38,607 nucleotides of DNA, taken from positions 1 to 38,607 of the forward strand of contig JANXVN010000279.1 in the NCBI GenBank assembly GCA_025351645.1, written 5' to 3'. Under the pieces are notes generated by a model that saw only the letters and a program-made list of their open reading frames with translations, had not been told where the DNA came from and did no database searches. The translations under genes were made by a program, and so were the position numbers. Numbering within the stretch: the first letter of the stretch is position 1; every line of letters starts with the position of its first letter. The DNA comes from Ferruginibacter sp. GTDB lineage: Bacteria > Bacteroidota > Bacteroidia > Chitinophagales > Chitinophagaceae. Shown in pieces: positions 23,666 to 31,550 of the stretch.

Positions 23666-24892
23666 TTATTTAAACTGCCCTATTATACTTTCCATGGTTT
23701 GCTGTACGTTAAAAAAGGATACTATTTTAGCTATAACTCCTTCTACCACTGCATCCGGACAACTGGCGCCGGATGTTAGCAAAATTTTTACCGGCTGCTT
23801 TGCGGGTAAAAAGCTGGTGCTGGAATTTTTTTGTTTTGTATGAAAATTATAATGCACAATTTCATCAGGCGAAACAATAGCCTCTTCGGAACTGATGAAA
23901 TAAGTGGGCAGCTTTTCTTCGCATAATTCAACTAAATGCAAAGTGTTGCTGCTGTTGTAACCGCCAACAACAATGGCAAGGTCTGCCGGCGTTTGCAACA
24001 AGCCATACACTGCCGACTGGTTATCATTAGTGGCATAACAAAGCGTATCCCGTGTATCTGCAAAATGCGTTTCAATGGTATCTTCATTTAAGTTAAATTT
24101 TGCCATCATCACTGCTTTTAAATAGTCGGATATGGCTTGTGTATCGCTTGCCAGCATAGTGGTTTGGTTTACTACCCCAATCCGCTGCATGTCTTTTTCC
24201 ACATCAAACCCATCAGAGTAGCGGCCTTGAAATTCACTATAAAAATCAGTAGATTGTTTTTCGCCTGTAATGTATTTGCTTAAAGCCATAGCTTCCTGCA
24301 TATCTTTTACTACAACGGTTGGCGTATTGCTGGCAGCGTGCGAAAACGTTGCCCGGGTTTCTTCGTGCGTAGGTTTGCCGTGCACTACCACGCTGTAATT
24401 TTTAGTGGCTATTTGCTGGCTGCGGTTCCATACTTTTTCTACAAAAGGGCAGGTGGTATTATATGTTGCGGTAGGTATGCCAATATTATTTAAGGTAGCC
24501 TCAATGGCCAGCGTTGTGCCAAATGCAGGGATGATTACCACATCGTCTTTGTTCAATTCGTCAAAAGGGATTATTTGTTTGCCGTGGGTATCCTGTAAAA
24601 ATTGTACGCCCCGTTGCTGCAGGTCGGCATTAACCTGCGGGTTATGTATCATTTCGCTTAATAAAAAAATGCGTTTGCCGGGGTTTTCATCAATGGTCCT
24701 AAAGGCAATGTCTATCGCATTTTCCACGCCATAGCAAAACCCAAAATGCCTTGCCAGGTAAATTTGCACGGCACCAAAATCCAGCAGGGCAGGGGTAAAG
24801 TCTTTCTTCATCTTATCCTGCTGCTTGCGTTTATTTTTTACCGCCGCAATCAATGGGCTGCGGTATATAAAAGGCACATTAAATTGTTTCAT
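23666..24892 (-). CDS. ispH: 4-hydroxy-3-methylbut-2-enyl diphosphate reductase (IspH/LytB)
   Basis: 408 residues, the long form seen in Bacteroidota and cyanobacteria, against about 310 in E. coli. The three iron-sulfur cysteines are Cys53 (HFGFCYGVE), Cys148 (NTTCPFVEKVW) and Cys285 (RDTLCYATNDNQSAV). Substrate-binding motifs HNPQVNADL, VHGKPTHEETRATFSHA and GGYNSSNTLHLVEL are intact. It catalyses the last step of the MEP pathway, giving isopentenyl and dimethylallyl diphosphate in the cytosol. These feed the prenyl synthase encoded at 33612. Residues 1-40 are an N-terminal extension (FNVPFIYRSPLI...), probably genuine rather than a mis-set start. Confidence 0.96.
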   Translation of the reverse strand: MKQFNVPFIYRSPLIAAVKNKRKQQDKMKKDFTPALLDFGAVQIYLARHFGFCYGVENAIDIAFRTIDENPGKRIFLLSEMIHNPQVNADLQQRGVQFLQDTHGKQIIPFDELNKDDVVIIPAFGTTLAIEATLNNIGIPTATYNTTCPFVEKVWNRSQQIATKNYSVVVHGKPTHEETRATFSHAASNTPTVVVKDMQEAMALSKYITGEKQSTDFYSEFQGRYSDGFDVEKDMQRIGVVNQTTMLASDTQAISDYLKAVMMAKFNLNEDTIETHFADTRDTLCYATNDNQSAVYGLLQTPADLAIVVGGYNSSNTLHLVELCEEKLPTYFISSEEAIVSPDEIVHYNFHTKQKNSSTSFLPAKQPVKILLTSGASCPDAVVEGVIAKIVSFFNVQQTMESIIGQFK

Positions 24893-25020
24893 TGCTGTAA
24901 AGGTACAACGTGATTTTTTAAAGTAGGGTGTGGGAGAGTTGAGGAAAAAATATCTTCAATAATAGTAATGGGCAACCACTATTAATTATACATCTTTCAA
25001 TTATCAATTAGTATAATCCT

Positions 25021-25028
25021 TACTTTTG
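25021..25028 (+). promoter_or_regulatory. Bacteroidota -7 box (TACTTTTG) of the GH13 gene
   Basis: Exact TAnnTTTG, 19 bp before the ATG at 25048. A weak -33-like TTTC sits 22 bp further upstream. Confidence 0.5.
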
Positions 25029-25047
25029 AAAAGAATAAATTCCTTGC

Positions 25048-26421
25048 ATGAAAAAACTGTTGCATTTTTTAATTACAGGCATATCCTTAATGGCTTGCAA
25101 TCATCATATCTCACCAACCAAAACTAAAAATAAAACTGTAATGGCCTTTAAAAAAGCAGACTGGATAAACAACACCGATGTGTACGAAGTAAACGTGCGC
25201 CAATACACGCCCGAAGGTACTTTTAACGCTTTTGCCAAAGAGTTGCCGCGGCTTAAGGAAATGGGCGTATCCACCTTATGGTTGATGCCCATTACGCCCG
25301 TGGCGCAAAAAAATAAAAAAGGTAGCCTGGGCAGCCCTTATGCCTGCAGCGATTACACCTCCATCAACCCTGAATTTGGTACGCTCGGCGATTTTAAAGC
25401 GTTGGTAAAACAAGCGCACAGCATGGGTTTTAAAGTGATTATAGATTGGGTGGCCAACCACACCGGCTGGGACCATTCCTGGACAAAAACGCATCTTGAA
25501 TATTACCAAAAAGGCACCAACGGCGACTTTAAGATTGCCAGCGGCATGGACGATATTATTGAGCTGGATTATACCAACCCCGACATGAGGAAAGCCATGA
25601 TTGAAGCCATGGAGTTTTGGGTAAAAGAATGCGATATAGATGGCTACCGCTGCGACCTTGCCTTTTGGGTAAACCTCGATTTTTGGCTGCAAGCACGTAC
25701 CGAATTGGAAAAAACAAAAACGCTTTTTTGGCTGGCCGAAAACGACCCGCTGGAACATCCTTTATATTACCAGGCTTTCGATGCCTGCTACACCTGGGCA
25801 TGGATGCACAAAACCGAAGATTTTTATAAAAATAGCCAGGACATCCACATTATAGATACCGTAATGCACCAGTACGATACCGTAGGCGATAACCACAATG
25901 CGATACCGTTATGGTTTACCAGTAACCACGATGAAAATACATGGAACGGCACTGAGTACGAAAAGTATGGCGATGCCGCAAAAGCCTTGGCTGTATTCAG
26001 TTTTACCCGCAACGGCATACCATTAATTTACAGCGGGCAAGAAATGCCTAACCACAAACGACTGGAATTTTTTGAACACGATCCCATAGCCTGGAATGGT
26101 AAATATGAGCTGCACGATTTTTATAAAACCTTGTTGGGGCTGCACAAAAATAACCCTGCTTTACGCACTGCAGATGCCGCCGCAACAACTATAGATTTAT
26201 CAAACACCACCCCAAATAATGTACTTGCTTACCTGCGAAAAAACGGCGCCCGGGAAGTGCTGGTGCTGCTGAATATGAGCAAACAATTTGTGCGTTGCAC
26301 CATTAACGACGACCATCTTACCGGCAAGTTTAAAGACGTTTTTCATAATGTGGAGGCATACTTTACCAGCCAGAAAGAATTTGACTTACAACCATGGCAA
26401 TACCTTGTGTACGAAAAATAA
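25048..26421 (+). CDS. GH13 alpha-amylase family lipoprotein
   Basis: 457 residues. The lipoprotein signal is MKKLLHFLITGISLMAC (lipobox LMAC, Cys17), so it is envelope anchored. The (beta/alpha)8 barrel begins at about residue 40 (VYEVNVRQYTPEGTF). GH13 conserved regions are DWVANHTG (region I), DGYRCDLAFW (II, nucleophile Asp203), WLAENDP (III, acid/base Glu231) and TSNHDENTW (IV, Asp295). A C-terminal beta-domain occupies about 375-457. The enzyme hydrolyses alpha-glucans, likely short maltodextrins given its compact size, which is inference. It is divergent from ispH. No SusC/D genes are adjacent, so it is not part of an obvious utilisation locus. Confidence 0.93.
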   Translation: MKKLLHFLITGISLMACNHHISPTKTKNKTVMAFKKADWINNTDVYEVNVRQYTPEGTFNAFAKELPRLKEMGVSTLWLMPITPVAQKNKKGSLGSPYACSDYTSINPEFGTLGDFKALVKQAHSMGFKVIIDWVANHTGWDHSWTKTHLEYYQKGTNGDFKIASGMDDIIELDYTNPDMRKAMIEAMEFWVKECDIDGYRCDLAFWVNLDFWLQARTELEKTKTLFWLAENDPLEHPLYYQAFDACYTWAWMHKTEDFYKNSQDIHIIDTVMHQYDTVGDNHNAIPLWFTSNHDENTWNGTEYEKYGDAAKALAVFSFTRNGIPLIYSGQEMPNHKRLEFFEHDPIAWNGKYELHDFYKTLLGLHKNNPALRTADAAATTIDLSNTTPNNVLAYLRKNGAREVLVLLNMSKQFVRCTINDDHLTGKFKDVFHNVEAYFTSQKEFDLQPWQYLVYEK

Positions 26422-26443
26422 TTAAGTAAGCAACAGCCTGCTT

Positions 26444-26475
26444 GCCGGGACAAAAACCTTAGTTTTTGTCCCGGC
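26444..26475. terminator. 14-bp perfect hairpin after the GH13 gene
   Basis: GCCGGGACAAAAAC, CTTA, then GTTTTTGTCCCGGC: a perfect stem starting 23 bp past the stop codon. There is no T tract, so factor-independent termination is uncertain. Its right arm overlaps the end of repeat copy 2. Confidence 0.5.
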
Positions 26476-26556
26476 TAATACAGCAGCTTTGGTGATCATC
26501 GTTGTGTCACTCCCTTGTACAAAAATAGCTTTGTTCATCTCTTCCTCAATTTGCTA
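26468..26556 (-). repeat. 89-bp interspersed repeat, copy 2 (inverted relative to copy 1)
   Basis: The reverse complement of this segment matches 22224-22312 at about 89 per cent. In this copy the frame starts with ATG (MNKAIFVQGSDTTM) and runs 38 codons to a stop, but the downstream part is the hairpin at 26444-26475. Translation is unproven. Confidence 0.75.
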
Positions 26557-26569
26557 CTGTTTTTGGTTT

Positions 26570-26740
26570 AGCGGTATCCTTATTTCCAAAGGGCTTCGCC
26601 CTATGCTAAAGTATTTTGCCCTTTCAGGGCTTTTTTGTGGCTATGATTTGTGCTTAAACAAGCAGCCCTGAAAGGGCGTTATATTCCAGCGAGGGGCAAC
26701 GCCCCTCGAAATAGCGCGGGCTTCAATTGCAGCATACTGC
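26570..26740. repeat. Cluster of short G+C-rich palindromes
   Basis: It includes GGGCTTCGCCC, GCCCT-TTC-AGGGC followed by TTTTTT (about 26619-26637, terminator-like), CCCTGAAAGGG and GGGGCAACGCCCC. Such AGCCCTGAAAGGGC and GGGGCAACGCCCC palindromes are recurrent intergenic repeats in Bacteroidota genomes, to my recollection. No gene is seen here. Confidence 0.5.
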
Positions 26741-26797
26741 TACAGCCTAAAAGCGCCCCAAAGGCAGGTGGGCAAAGATTCCATGGAAATATGAAGT

Positions 26798-26860
26798 AGA
26801 GGGGAGTGACACAACAATGCTGCCCGTAGCTTCCTGGTTCGGGCAATAATTTATTATTGC
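26798..26860 (+). repeat. Partial third copy of the GGGAGTGACACAAC repeat
   Basis: The core GGGAGTGACACAACAATG (26802-26819) matches the two 89-bp copies except for one base. The flanks do not align. It is followed by the hairpins TGCCCG...CGGGCA and GGCAATAA-TTTA-TTATTGCC. Confidence 0.55.
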
Positions 26861-26904
26861 CTTATAACCGGCAAACAACGCAAAGCCGAACGGGCATTGA
26901 AAAA

Positions 26905-26936
26905 ACTCATAACTCATATCTCATAACTCATAACTG
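26905..26936. repeat. Short tandem repeat (CATAACT units)
   Basis: Four near-identical CATAACT/CATATCT units with a spacing of 8-10 bases lie directly upstream of the prfC promoter box. Slippage is possible. Confidence 0.5.
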
Positions 26937-26941
26937 TTATT

Positions 26942-26949
26942 TACCTTTG
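26942..26949 (+). promoter_or_regulatory. Bacteroidota -7 box (TACCTTTG) of prfC
   Basis: Exact TAnnTTTG, 43 bp before the prfC ATG, directly after the CATAACT repeat. The -33 position would fall inside that repeat. Confidence 0.5.
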
Positions 26950-26992
26950 CGCCTCAAATTATGGTGGTATCAATATCGCCCCAAGCACACAA

Positions 26993-28579
26993 ATGAAGTA
27001 TATCAACGAAATAAATAAGCGAAAGACATTTGCCATCATTTCCCATCCCGATGCTGGTAAAACTACTTTAACAGAAAAATTCCTGTTATTTGGTGGCGCC
27101 ATACAAGTAGCGGGCGCTGTAAAAAGCAATAAGATAAAAAAGCATGCTACGAGTGATTTTATGGAAATAGAACGCCAGCGTGGCATTAGCGTTGCCACCA
27201 GTGTGATGACTTTTGAGTACGATGGCCATTTAATAAACCTGCTGGATACACCCGGCCATAAAGACTTTGCGGAAGATACCTACCGTACGCTGACTGCTGT
27301 AGATAGCGTGGTATTAGTGATTGATAGCGTAAACGGCGTTGAAGCCCAGACAAGGCGTTTGATGGAAGTAATAGCCATGCGCAACACGCCGGTAATTGTG
27401 TTCATCAATAAAATGGATAGGGATGGCAAAAACCGTTTTGATTTAATGGAAGAAATTGAGAACGAACTGAAGATACAGTTGCACCCCATGACAGTGCCCA
27501 TTAACAGCGGCAAAGATTTTAAAGGCGTGTACGACCTGCACAAAAAAAGCCTTGTTTTATTTGCTGCCGGCACCAAAGCAAACGATGAAGATGTAATTGA
27601 AATACACGACCTGAACGATAAAATATTAGATGAAAGAATTGGAAGCAGAGATGCCGATACGTTGCGTGAAGATGTGGAATTAATTGATGGTGTATACGGC
27701 GAACTGAACAATGCAGACTACCTGAGCGGAAAAACAGCACCCGTATTTTTTGGCAGTGCCGTAAACAATTTCGGCGTAAAAGAAATGCTGGATACTTTTG
27801 TACGTATAGCCCCAACGCCACGCCCACGCCACACTACAGTGCGGGACGTGTTGCCGGAAGAAGACAAATTCAGCGGATTTATTTTTAAGATACACGCCAA
27901 CCTAGACCCGAAGCACCGCGATAGGATTGCCTTTTTACGGGTATGCAGCGGCAAGTTTGAACGCAGCAAATATTACAGCCACGTACGGCTGCAAAGGGAT
28001 TTTCGTTTCAACAACCCTTATAGTTTTTTAGCACGCCAAAAAGATATAATTGAAGAAGCTTTTCCTGGAGATGTGGTGGGATTGTTTGATACAGGTAATT
28101 TTAAGATTGGCGATACTTTGACCGAAGGCGAAAAGTTTTACTTCACCGGCATACCATCTTTTTCTCCTGAAATATTTAAGGAAGTAGTAAATAAAGACCC
28201 ATTAAAAACCAAACAATTAGAGAAAGGGCTGTTGCAATTAACTGATGAAGGAGTAGCTCAATTGTTTACGCAGTTTGGTGGCAATAAAAAAATTATTGGC
28301 TGCGTAGGCGAGCTGCAGTTTGAAGTTATCCAATACAGGTTGTTGCAAGAGTATGGTGCTTCGGTACAAATGAATAGCCTTCCATTTTTTAAAGCCTGCT
28401 GGCTCACCAGTAAAGACCCTAAAAAGCTGCAGGATTTTATCAAATTCAAACAAGGCAATATTGCGGAAGATAAGGATGGGCACCTGGTTTACCTGGCACA
28501 AAGCGAATGGTTCTTGAATACAGAAATACAGAACAACCCGGATGTTGAGTTTCATTATACTAGTGAGATACATAAGTGA
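26993..28579 (+). CDS. prfC: Peptide chain release factor 3
   Basis: 528 residues, normal RF3 length. The GTPase domain has G1 SHPDAGKTT (17-25), the switch region [19 protein letters not shown]3 DTPGHKDF and G4 NKMD. The order '[12 protein letters not shown]' and 'KLDTPGH-like [18 protein letters not shown]' is specific to RF3 rather than EF-G. The C-terminal domains include GVLQFEV-like '[18 protein letters not shown]'. RF3 recycles RF1/RF2 from the ribosome after peptide release, using GTP. The gene stands alone with its own promoter box and is followed by a non-essential-looking region of gene remnants. Confidence 0.96.
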   Translation: MKYINEINKRKTFAIISHPDAGKTTLTEKFLLFGGAIQVAGAVKSNKIKKHATSDFMEIERQRGISVATSVMTFEYDGHLINLLDTPGHKDFAEDTYRTLTAVDSVVLVIDSVNGVEAQTRRLMEVIAMRNTPVIVFINKMDRDGKNRFDLMEEIENELKIQLHPMTVPINSGKDFKGVYDLHKKSLVLFAAGTKANDEDVIEIHDLNDKILDERIGSRDADTLREDVELIDGVYGELNNADYLSGKTAPVFFGSAVNNFGVKEMLDTFVRIAPTPRPRHTTVRDVLPEEDKFSGFIFKIHANLDPKHRDRIAFLRVCSGKFERSKYYSHVRLQRDFRFNNPYSFLARQKDIIEEAFPGDVVGLFDTGNFKIGDTLTEGEKFYFTGIPSFSPEIFKEVVNKDPLKTKQLEKGLLQLTDEGVAQLFTQFGGNKKIIGCVGELQFEVIQYRLLQEYGASVQMNSLPFFKACWLTSKDPKKLQDFIKFKQGNIAEDKDGHLVYLAQSEWFLNTEIQNNPDVEFHYTSEIHK

Positions 28580-28679
28580 TAAAATATTGATTTGCTAATG
28601 AGCAAATGTAGATTTGTAGGGCTTGCTACTATATAAAAAGCGAAGTATCAGTATTCAATGAATTTTATTATTTTTAAGT

Positions 28680-28904
28680 ATGGGAAATTTTAAGATGGAT
28701 AAGTCCGTTTGTAAGGCGCCATCTTTTGAAGAGGCTGATAAAGCAAATGTATTTGGTAAGAATGTTCCTTTAGCTGACAGGATTAAAATGTCTTTTCATT
28801 TAACCTGTACAATTTTTGGTTTCAAAGAAGGAGATTCTTTAAAACTCGACAAAACAATTTTATCTGCACATAAGCGAAGCGATGCACAATATATTCGAAT
28901 CTGA
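28680..28904 (+). CDS. Small partner protein of a nucleotidyltransferase gene
   Basis: 74 residues: MGNFKMDKSVCKAPSFEEADKAN, a middle 'PLADRIKMSFHLTCTIFGF' and the end 'LKLDKTILSAHKRSDAQYIRI'. The layout ('DKxxFKAxSFEEADxxN ... ERLxxxxxLxxxxYG ... LDRTxFSxRKR') is that of a small protein commonly encoded just upstream of a family of single-domain nucleotidyltransferases in Bacteroidota. It overlaps the next gene by 23 bp, confirming the pairing. The start may be Met1 or Met6. Function is unknown; a toxin-antitoxin-like or defence accessory role is possible. Confidence 0.6.
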   Translation: MGNFKMDKSVCKAPSFEEADKANVFGKNVPLADRIKMSFHLTCTIFGFKEGDSLKLDKTILSAHKRSDAQYIRI

Positions 28905-29184
28905 TTTTAATGATTTTATTTTTGCGCTTAATCTTTCTAAGACTGAATATGTAGTTGTTGGGGGCTACGCAGTACTACTTCACGGATACTATCGTACAAC
29001 CCAGGACCTTGATATTTGGGTTAATAAAACTTCTGCAAATCATCTCAAGCTAAGTAAGGCATTTGAAATTTTTGGGATGCTTTTATTTGATATGACATTG
29101 GAAAATTTTATGAGCGAAAAATTTGATGTCTTTTCTATGGGCCGTTCTCCCAAGGGAATTACACAAAGTGATTTGAACACTTGA
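28882..29184 (+). pseudogene. Truncated MNT/AbiEii-like nucleotidyltransferase
   Basis: 100 residues. The N-terminal half of a nucleotidyltransferase fold is clear: EYVVVGGYAVLLHGYYRTTQDLDIWV (about 23-48), with the GG loop and the metal-binding DLD. It ends at FSMGRSPKGITQSDLNT and two stops, exactly where intact relatives (about 150 residues) continue with 'R(I)DiLT' and a C-terminal helix pair. The third catalytic Asp and C-terminal half are therefore missing. It could still be translated because it overlaps its partner by 23 bp, but is probably inactive. Confidence 0.6.
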
Positions 29185-29199
29185 TAAAGTTAGCGAAAG

Positions 29200-29489
29200 T
29201 TAGTAGGCTTCATCATGCGTACCAATATCAACTAAAAGAATATTTTCTGTTTTTTTAGTCAGGTCCTTTTCTATTGAAAAAATAATCCTACAATCGTAAC
29301 CACAAGAACATTTCAGGTAACCAAATAAGTTGCCACTCAATTTGTGTGTTCTCAAACCAAAGCAAAAGCATCTTCTTCTAATTAAAATAGTGCTTTTTCA
29401 ATAACCGCTTTTAAGGCGGGCTTTTTAGCTATAAATTTTTTATAAGATTTAATAAATGGCTTAGATAACACGAGTTTACGTTTACTCAT
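29200..29489 (-). pseudogene. RelE/StbE-type mRNA interferase toxin, inactivated
   Basis: On the minus strand, ATG at 29489 reads MSKRKLVLSKPFIKSYKKF to EKALF, then TAA where relatives have Gln, then LEEDAFAL. One frame later it reads LRTHKLSGNLFGYLKCSCGY, DCRIIFSIEKDL and NILLVDIGTHDEAY, with a stop at 29200. The 'THKLSG...CSCGYDCRIIFSI...ILLVDIGTHDEVY' pattern is that of RelE-family toxins. One nonsense codon plus one frameshift make it non-functional. It lies 2 bp downstream of its antitoxin remnant. Confidence 0.8.
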
Positions 29490-29491
29490 AT

Positions 29492-29701
29492 TTATAAGTT
29501 ATTTAGCAGGCTGACAAAATTTGCTGCATACGTTGGTGAGATTTTTCCTGCTTTATATTCAGCCTTGGATTGTTTGCCATTGCGGGCAATCTCTTTACGC
29601 CTTTCTTCAATTTGCCGCTTTTGCACTATCTACATCAACATTTCCCTTGATGGAATATCTAGTTGCATTATTTTATCTAACGTTTCATTAATTGTAGTCA
29701 T
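29492..29701 (-). pseudogene. Antitoxin of the decayed RelE system, nonsense mutation
   Basis: 69 codons in one frame from ATG at 29701: MTTINETLDKIMQLDIPSREMLM, TAG at 29630-29632, then IVQKRQIEERRKEIARNGKQ and an end at YAANFVSLLNNL. The layout matches small antitoxins paired with this toxin type. Only one stop codon breaks it, so decay here is milder than in the toxin, as expected if the toxin died first. The toxin ATG follows the antitoxin stop by 2 bp. A large palindrome sits just upstream. Confidence 0.75.
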
Positions 29702-29720
29702 GCTTGAATATTTATATAAC

Positions 29721-29755
29721 ATAATTTTATTAAATTTTTAATTTAATAAAATTAT
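29721..29755. promoter_or_regulatory. 15-bp perfect palindromic operator of the TA relic
   Basis: ATAATTTTATTAAAT (29721-29735), a five-base centre, then the exact complement (29741-29755). It lies 19 bp upstream of the antitoxin start. Type II toxin-antitoxin operons are usually autorepressed through such palindromes. It also lies upstream of the divergent GSCFA gene. Confidence 0.55.
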
Positions 29756-29827
29756 ACTCTTTACAGGGCTTTTCTTGTAAGCCACATCAAAAAACACCCC
29801 TAATTTCGTACCTCAGCAATAAAAAAT

Positions 29828-30838
29828 ATGGACTTTCATTTAGCATTTACACCTAAGCCATTTGCCACAAAAATTAACCATCAGCAAAAATTGTTGTTGA
29901 TAGGTAGTTGCTTTACAGAAAATATGGGCAGCAAATTAATGCAGCATAAATTTTCCGTACTTCAAAATCCAAACGGTATTTTATTTAATCCTATCAGCAT
30001 TACAAAAGCCATTTCATGTTACATCAATAACAAACAATACACGGCTGCAGATCTATTTTATCAAAACGAAACCTGGAATAGCTGGGAGCATCATAGCCGT
30101 TTTTCTTATCCTGATAAAGAGCAATGTTTATTGGCTATCAATCAATCGCAGCAACGGGCAAATACATTTTTAAAAGATGCTGATTGGGTGATGATTACGT
30201 TGGGTTCTGCCTTTGCTTATGCGCTTCATTTTGCGGAAGGCATAGCTAACGAAAATAGCGTGGGGAAAGATGGCGATATAGTTGCCAATTGCCATAAAGT
30301 GCCCACAGATAAATTCAATAAAAAATTATTGTCCCTGCAGGAAATTCTTGTTGCCTTGAAAGAGATGATGAATGAATTAATAAGCTTTAACCCGACAATT
30401 AAAATAATTTTTACCATTAGCCCGGTAAGGCATTTAAGGGATGGGTTTGTAGAGAACAATCGCAGCAAAGCTACGCTGATACAAGCTGTGCATCAATTAG
30501 TAGAGGAAATGGAAAATGCTTTTTATTTTCCTGCGTATGAATTGGTAATGGACGATTTAAGGGATTATCGTTTTTATGCGGAAGATATGGTGCACCCGAA
30601 TTATGCCGCTACCAATTACGTTTGGGAAAAATTTGTGCCGGCCTGTATCAACGAGCCAACACAAAAGTTAATGAAGGAAATTAATGTAATCAACGCTGCA
30701 AAAAGCCACAAGCCTTTCAACCCAGCATCTGCGCAGCACAAAAAATTTTTGCAGCTAAATTTAGAAAGGGTTAATGAGTTAAGCAACTTGTACCCCTACA
30801 TAAATTTTGAGGCCGAAAGGGTATTTTTCTCTATGTAA
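29828..30838 (+). CDS. GSCFA domain protein
   Basis: 336 residues, cytosolic. The opening 'KLLLIGSCFTENMGSKL' contains the name-giving G-S-C-F motif (about residues 25-29), and the GDSL/SGNH-like blocks 'WVMITLGSAFAYAL' and 'DDLRDYRFYAEDMVHPNYAATNYVWEKF' follow. By analogy to SGNH hydrolases, the Ser of GSCF and the Asp/His of DMVHPN are candidate catalytic residues. The family is widespread in Bacteroidota without assigned substrates. It starts about 130 bp from the antitoxin relic and is convergent with the next gene. Confidence 0.9.
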   Translation: MDFHLAFTPKPFATKINHQQKLLLIGSCFTENMGSKLMQHKFSVLQNPNGILFNPISITKAISCYINNKQYTAADLFYQNETWNSWEHHSRFSYPDKEQCLLAINQSQQRANTFLKDADWVMITLGSAFAYALHFAEGIANENSVGKDGDIVANCHKVPTDKFNKKLLSLQEILVALKEMMNELISFNPTIKIIFTISPVRHLRDGFVENNRSKATLIQAVHQLVEEMENAFYFPAYELVMDDLRDYRFYAEDMVHPNYAATNYVWEKFVPACINEPTQKLMKEINVINAAKSHKPFNPASAQHKKFLQLNLERVNELSNLYPYINFEAERVFFSM

Positions 30839-30888
30839 ATATTTTAAAGCAACATTCTAAAGGGCTGCATTTTGTAAGTGCTATTTGC

Positions 30889-31206
30889 CTATGCCGGATG
30901 TACCGACAATTTTTTGATCATTTCACTGCTAACCGTATCTGCATACATGCCATAAGCACTGGTGATAACGCCTTTAATAGTGCCATCTTTTGCCGCAACT
31001 GCATAAACTACATCTTCATCGCCAGGGTCAGTAGCACCTTCAAAACGATAAGTTTCCATAATTTCAAATTCGTCTGGGTTTAGGCAAAAGTTATTCTGCT
31101 GGCATATAATCTTGTCGAATGCAAGATTAAAATCCATTGTATAGCCCTTGGCTTTTAATGTGTTTAGCGTTCCGGTAACAGTATCGTAATTATCCATGTT
31201 ATCCAA
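30889..31206 (-). CDS. Small conserved protein (often labelled PRPP synthetase-like, function unknown)
   Basis: 105 residues, no signal peptide. The conserved pattern is 'TLNTLKAKGYTMDFNLAFDKIIC', 'LNPDEFEIMETYRFEGATDPGDEDVVYAVAAKDGTIKGVITSAYGMYAD' and 'SSEMIKKL'. This small family is often annotated as phosphoribosylpyrophosphate synthetase in Bacteroidota, but it has no PRPP-binding loop, so that label is likely inherited error. Residues with a conserved look are the Asp/Glu cluster GATDPGDEDVVYAV. True role unknown. Confidence 0.7.
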   Translation of the reverse strand: MDNMDNYDTVTGTLNTLKAKGYTMDFNLAFDKIICQQNNFCLNPDEFEIMETYRFEGATDPGDEDVVYAVAAKDGTIKGVITSAYGMYADTVSSEMIKKLSVHPA

Positions 31207-31550
31207 TTTAAAATAAAGTTACAGAAATATTAATTGTAGGCATTTTAACCTTTACCAACACTATAACCCGGAGCATAGGTTTCCTATAAAATAGTTTGCA
31301 TACCTTTACAGCAATTACTATAGATTTAGCCTAATTGTGCGCCGGATACTACGTTATAAAAGTAAATGCAGGGTTGGTACCATCCATTCTACACTACAAT
31401 AAAACCCAGATGGTATTTAGTACAAAAGTGTAAGGCCTATTCCTATAAAAACCGGTACAATAATAATTTACAACAAATGACTACCGCAACAATCTTAATT
31501 GAAAACATTTTCTGCAGGATTATGTAGTAAATGATGACACCAATATATAT
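31207..31550. other. Divergent intergenic region before rnr
   Basis: About 340 bases between a minus-strand and a plus-strand gene, so it should contain both promoters. I see a TACCATC/GATGGTA inverted repeat around 31379-31417 and a small GAAAA/TTTTC hairpin near 31500, but no coding frame or RNA gene I would defend. Confidence 0.4.

Noticed and set aside
25276-25758. 160-codon minus-strand frame
   Set aside because: Antisense to the conserved GH13 catalytic region.
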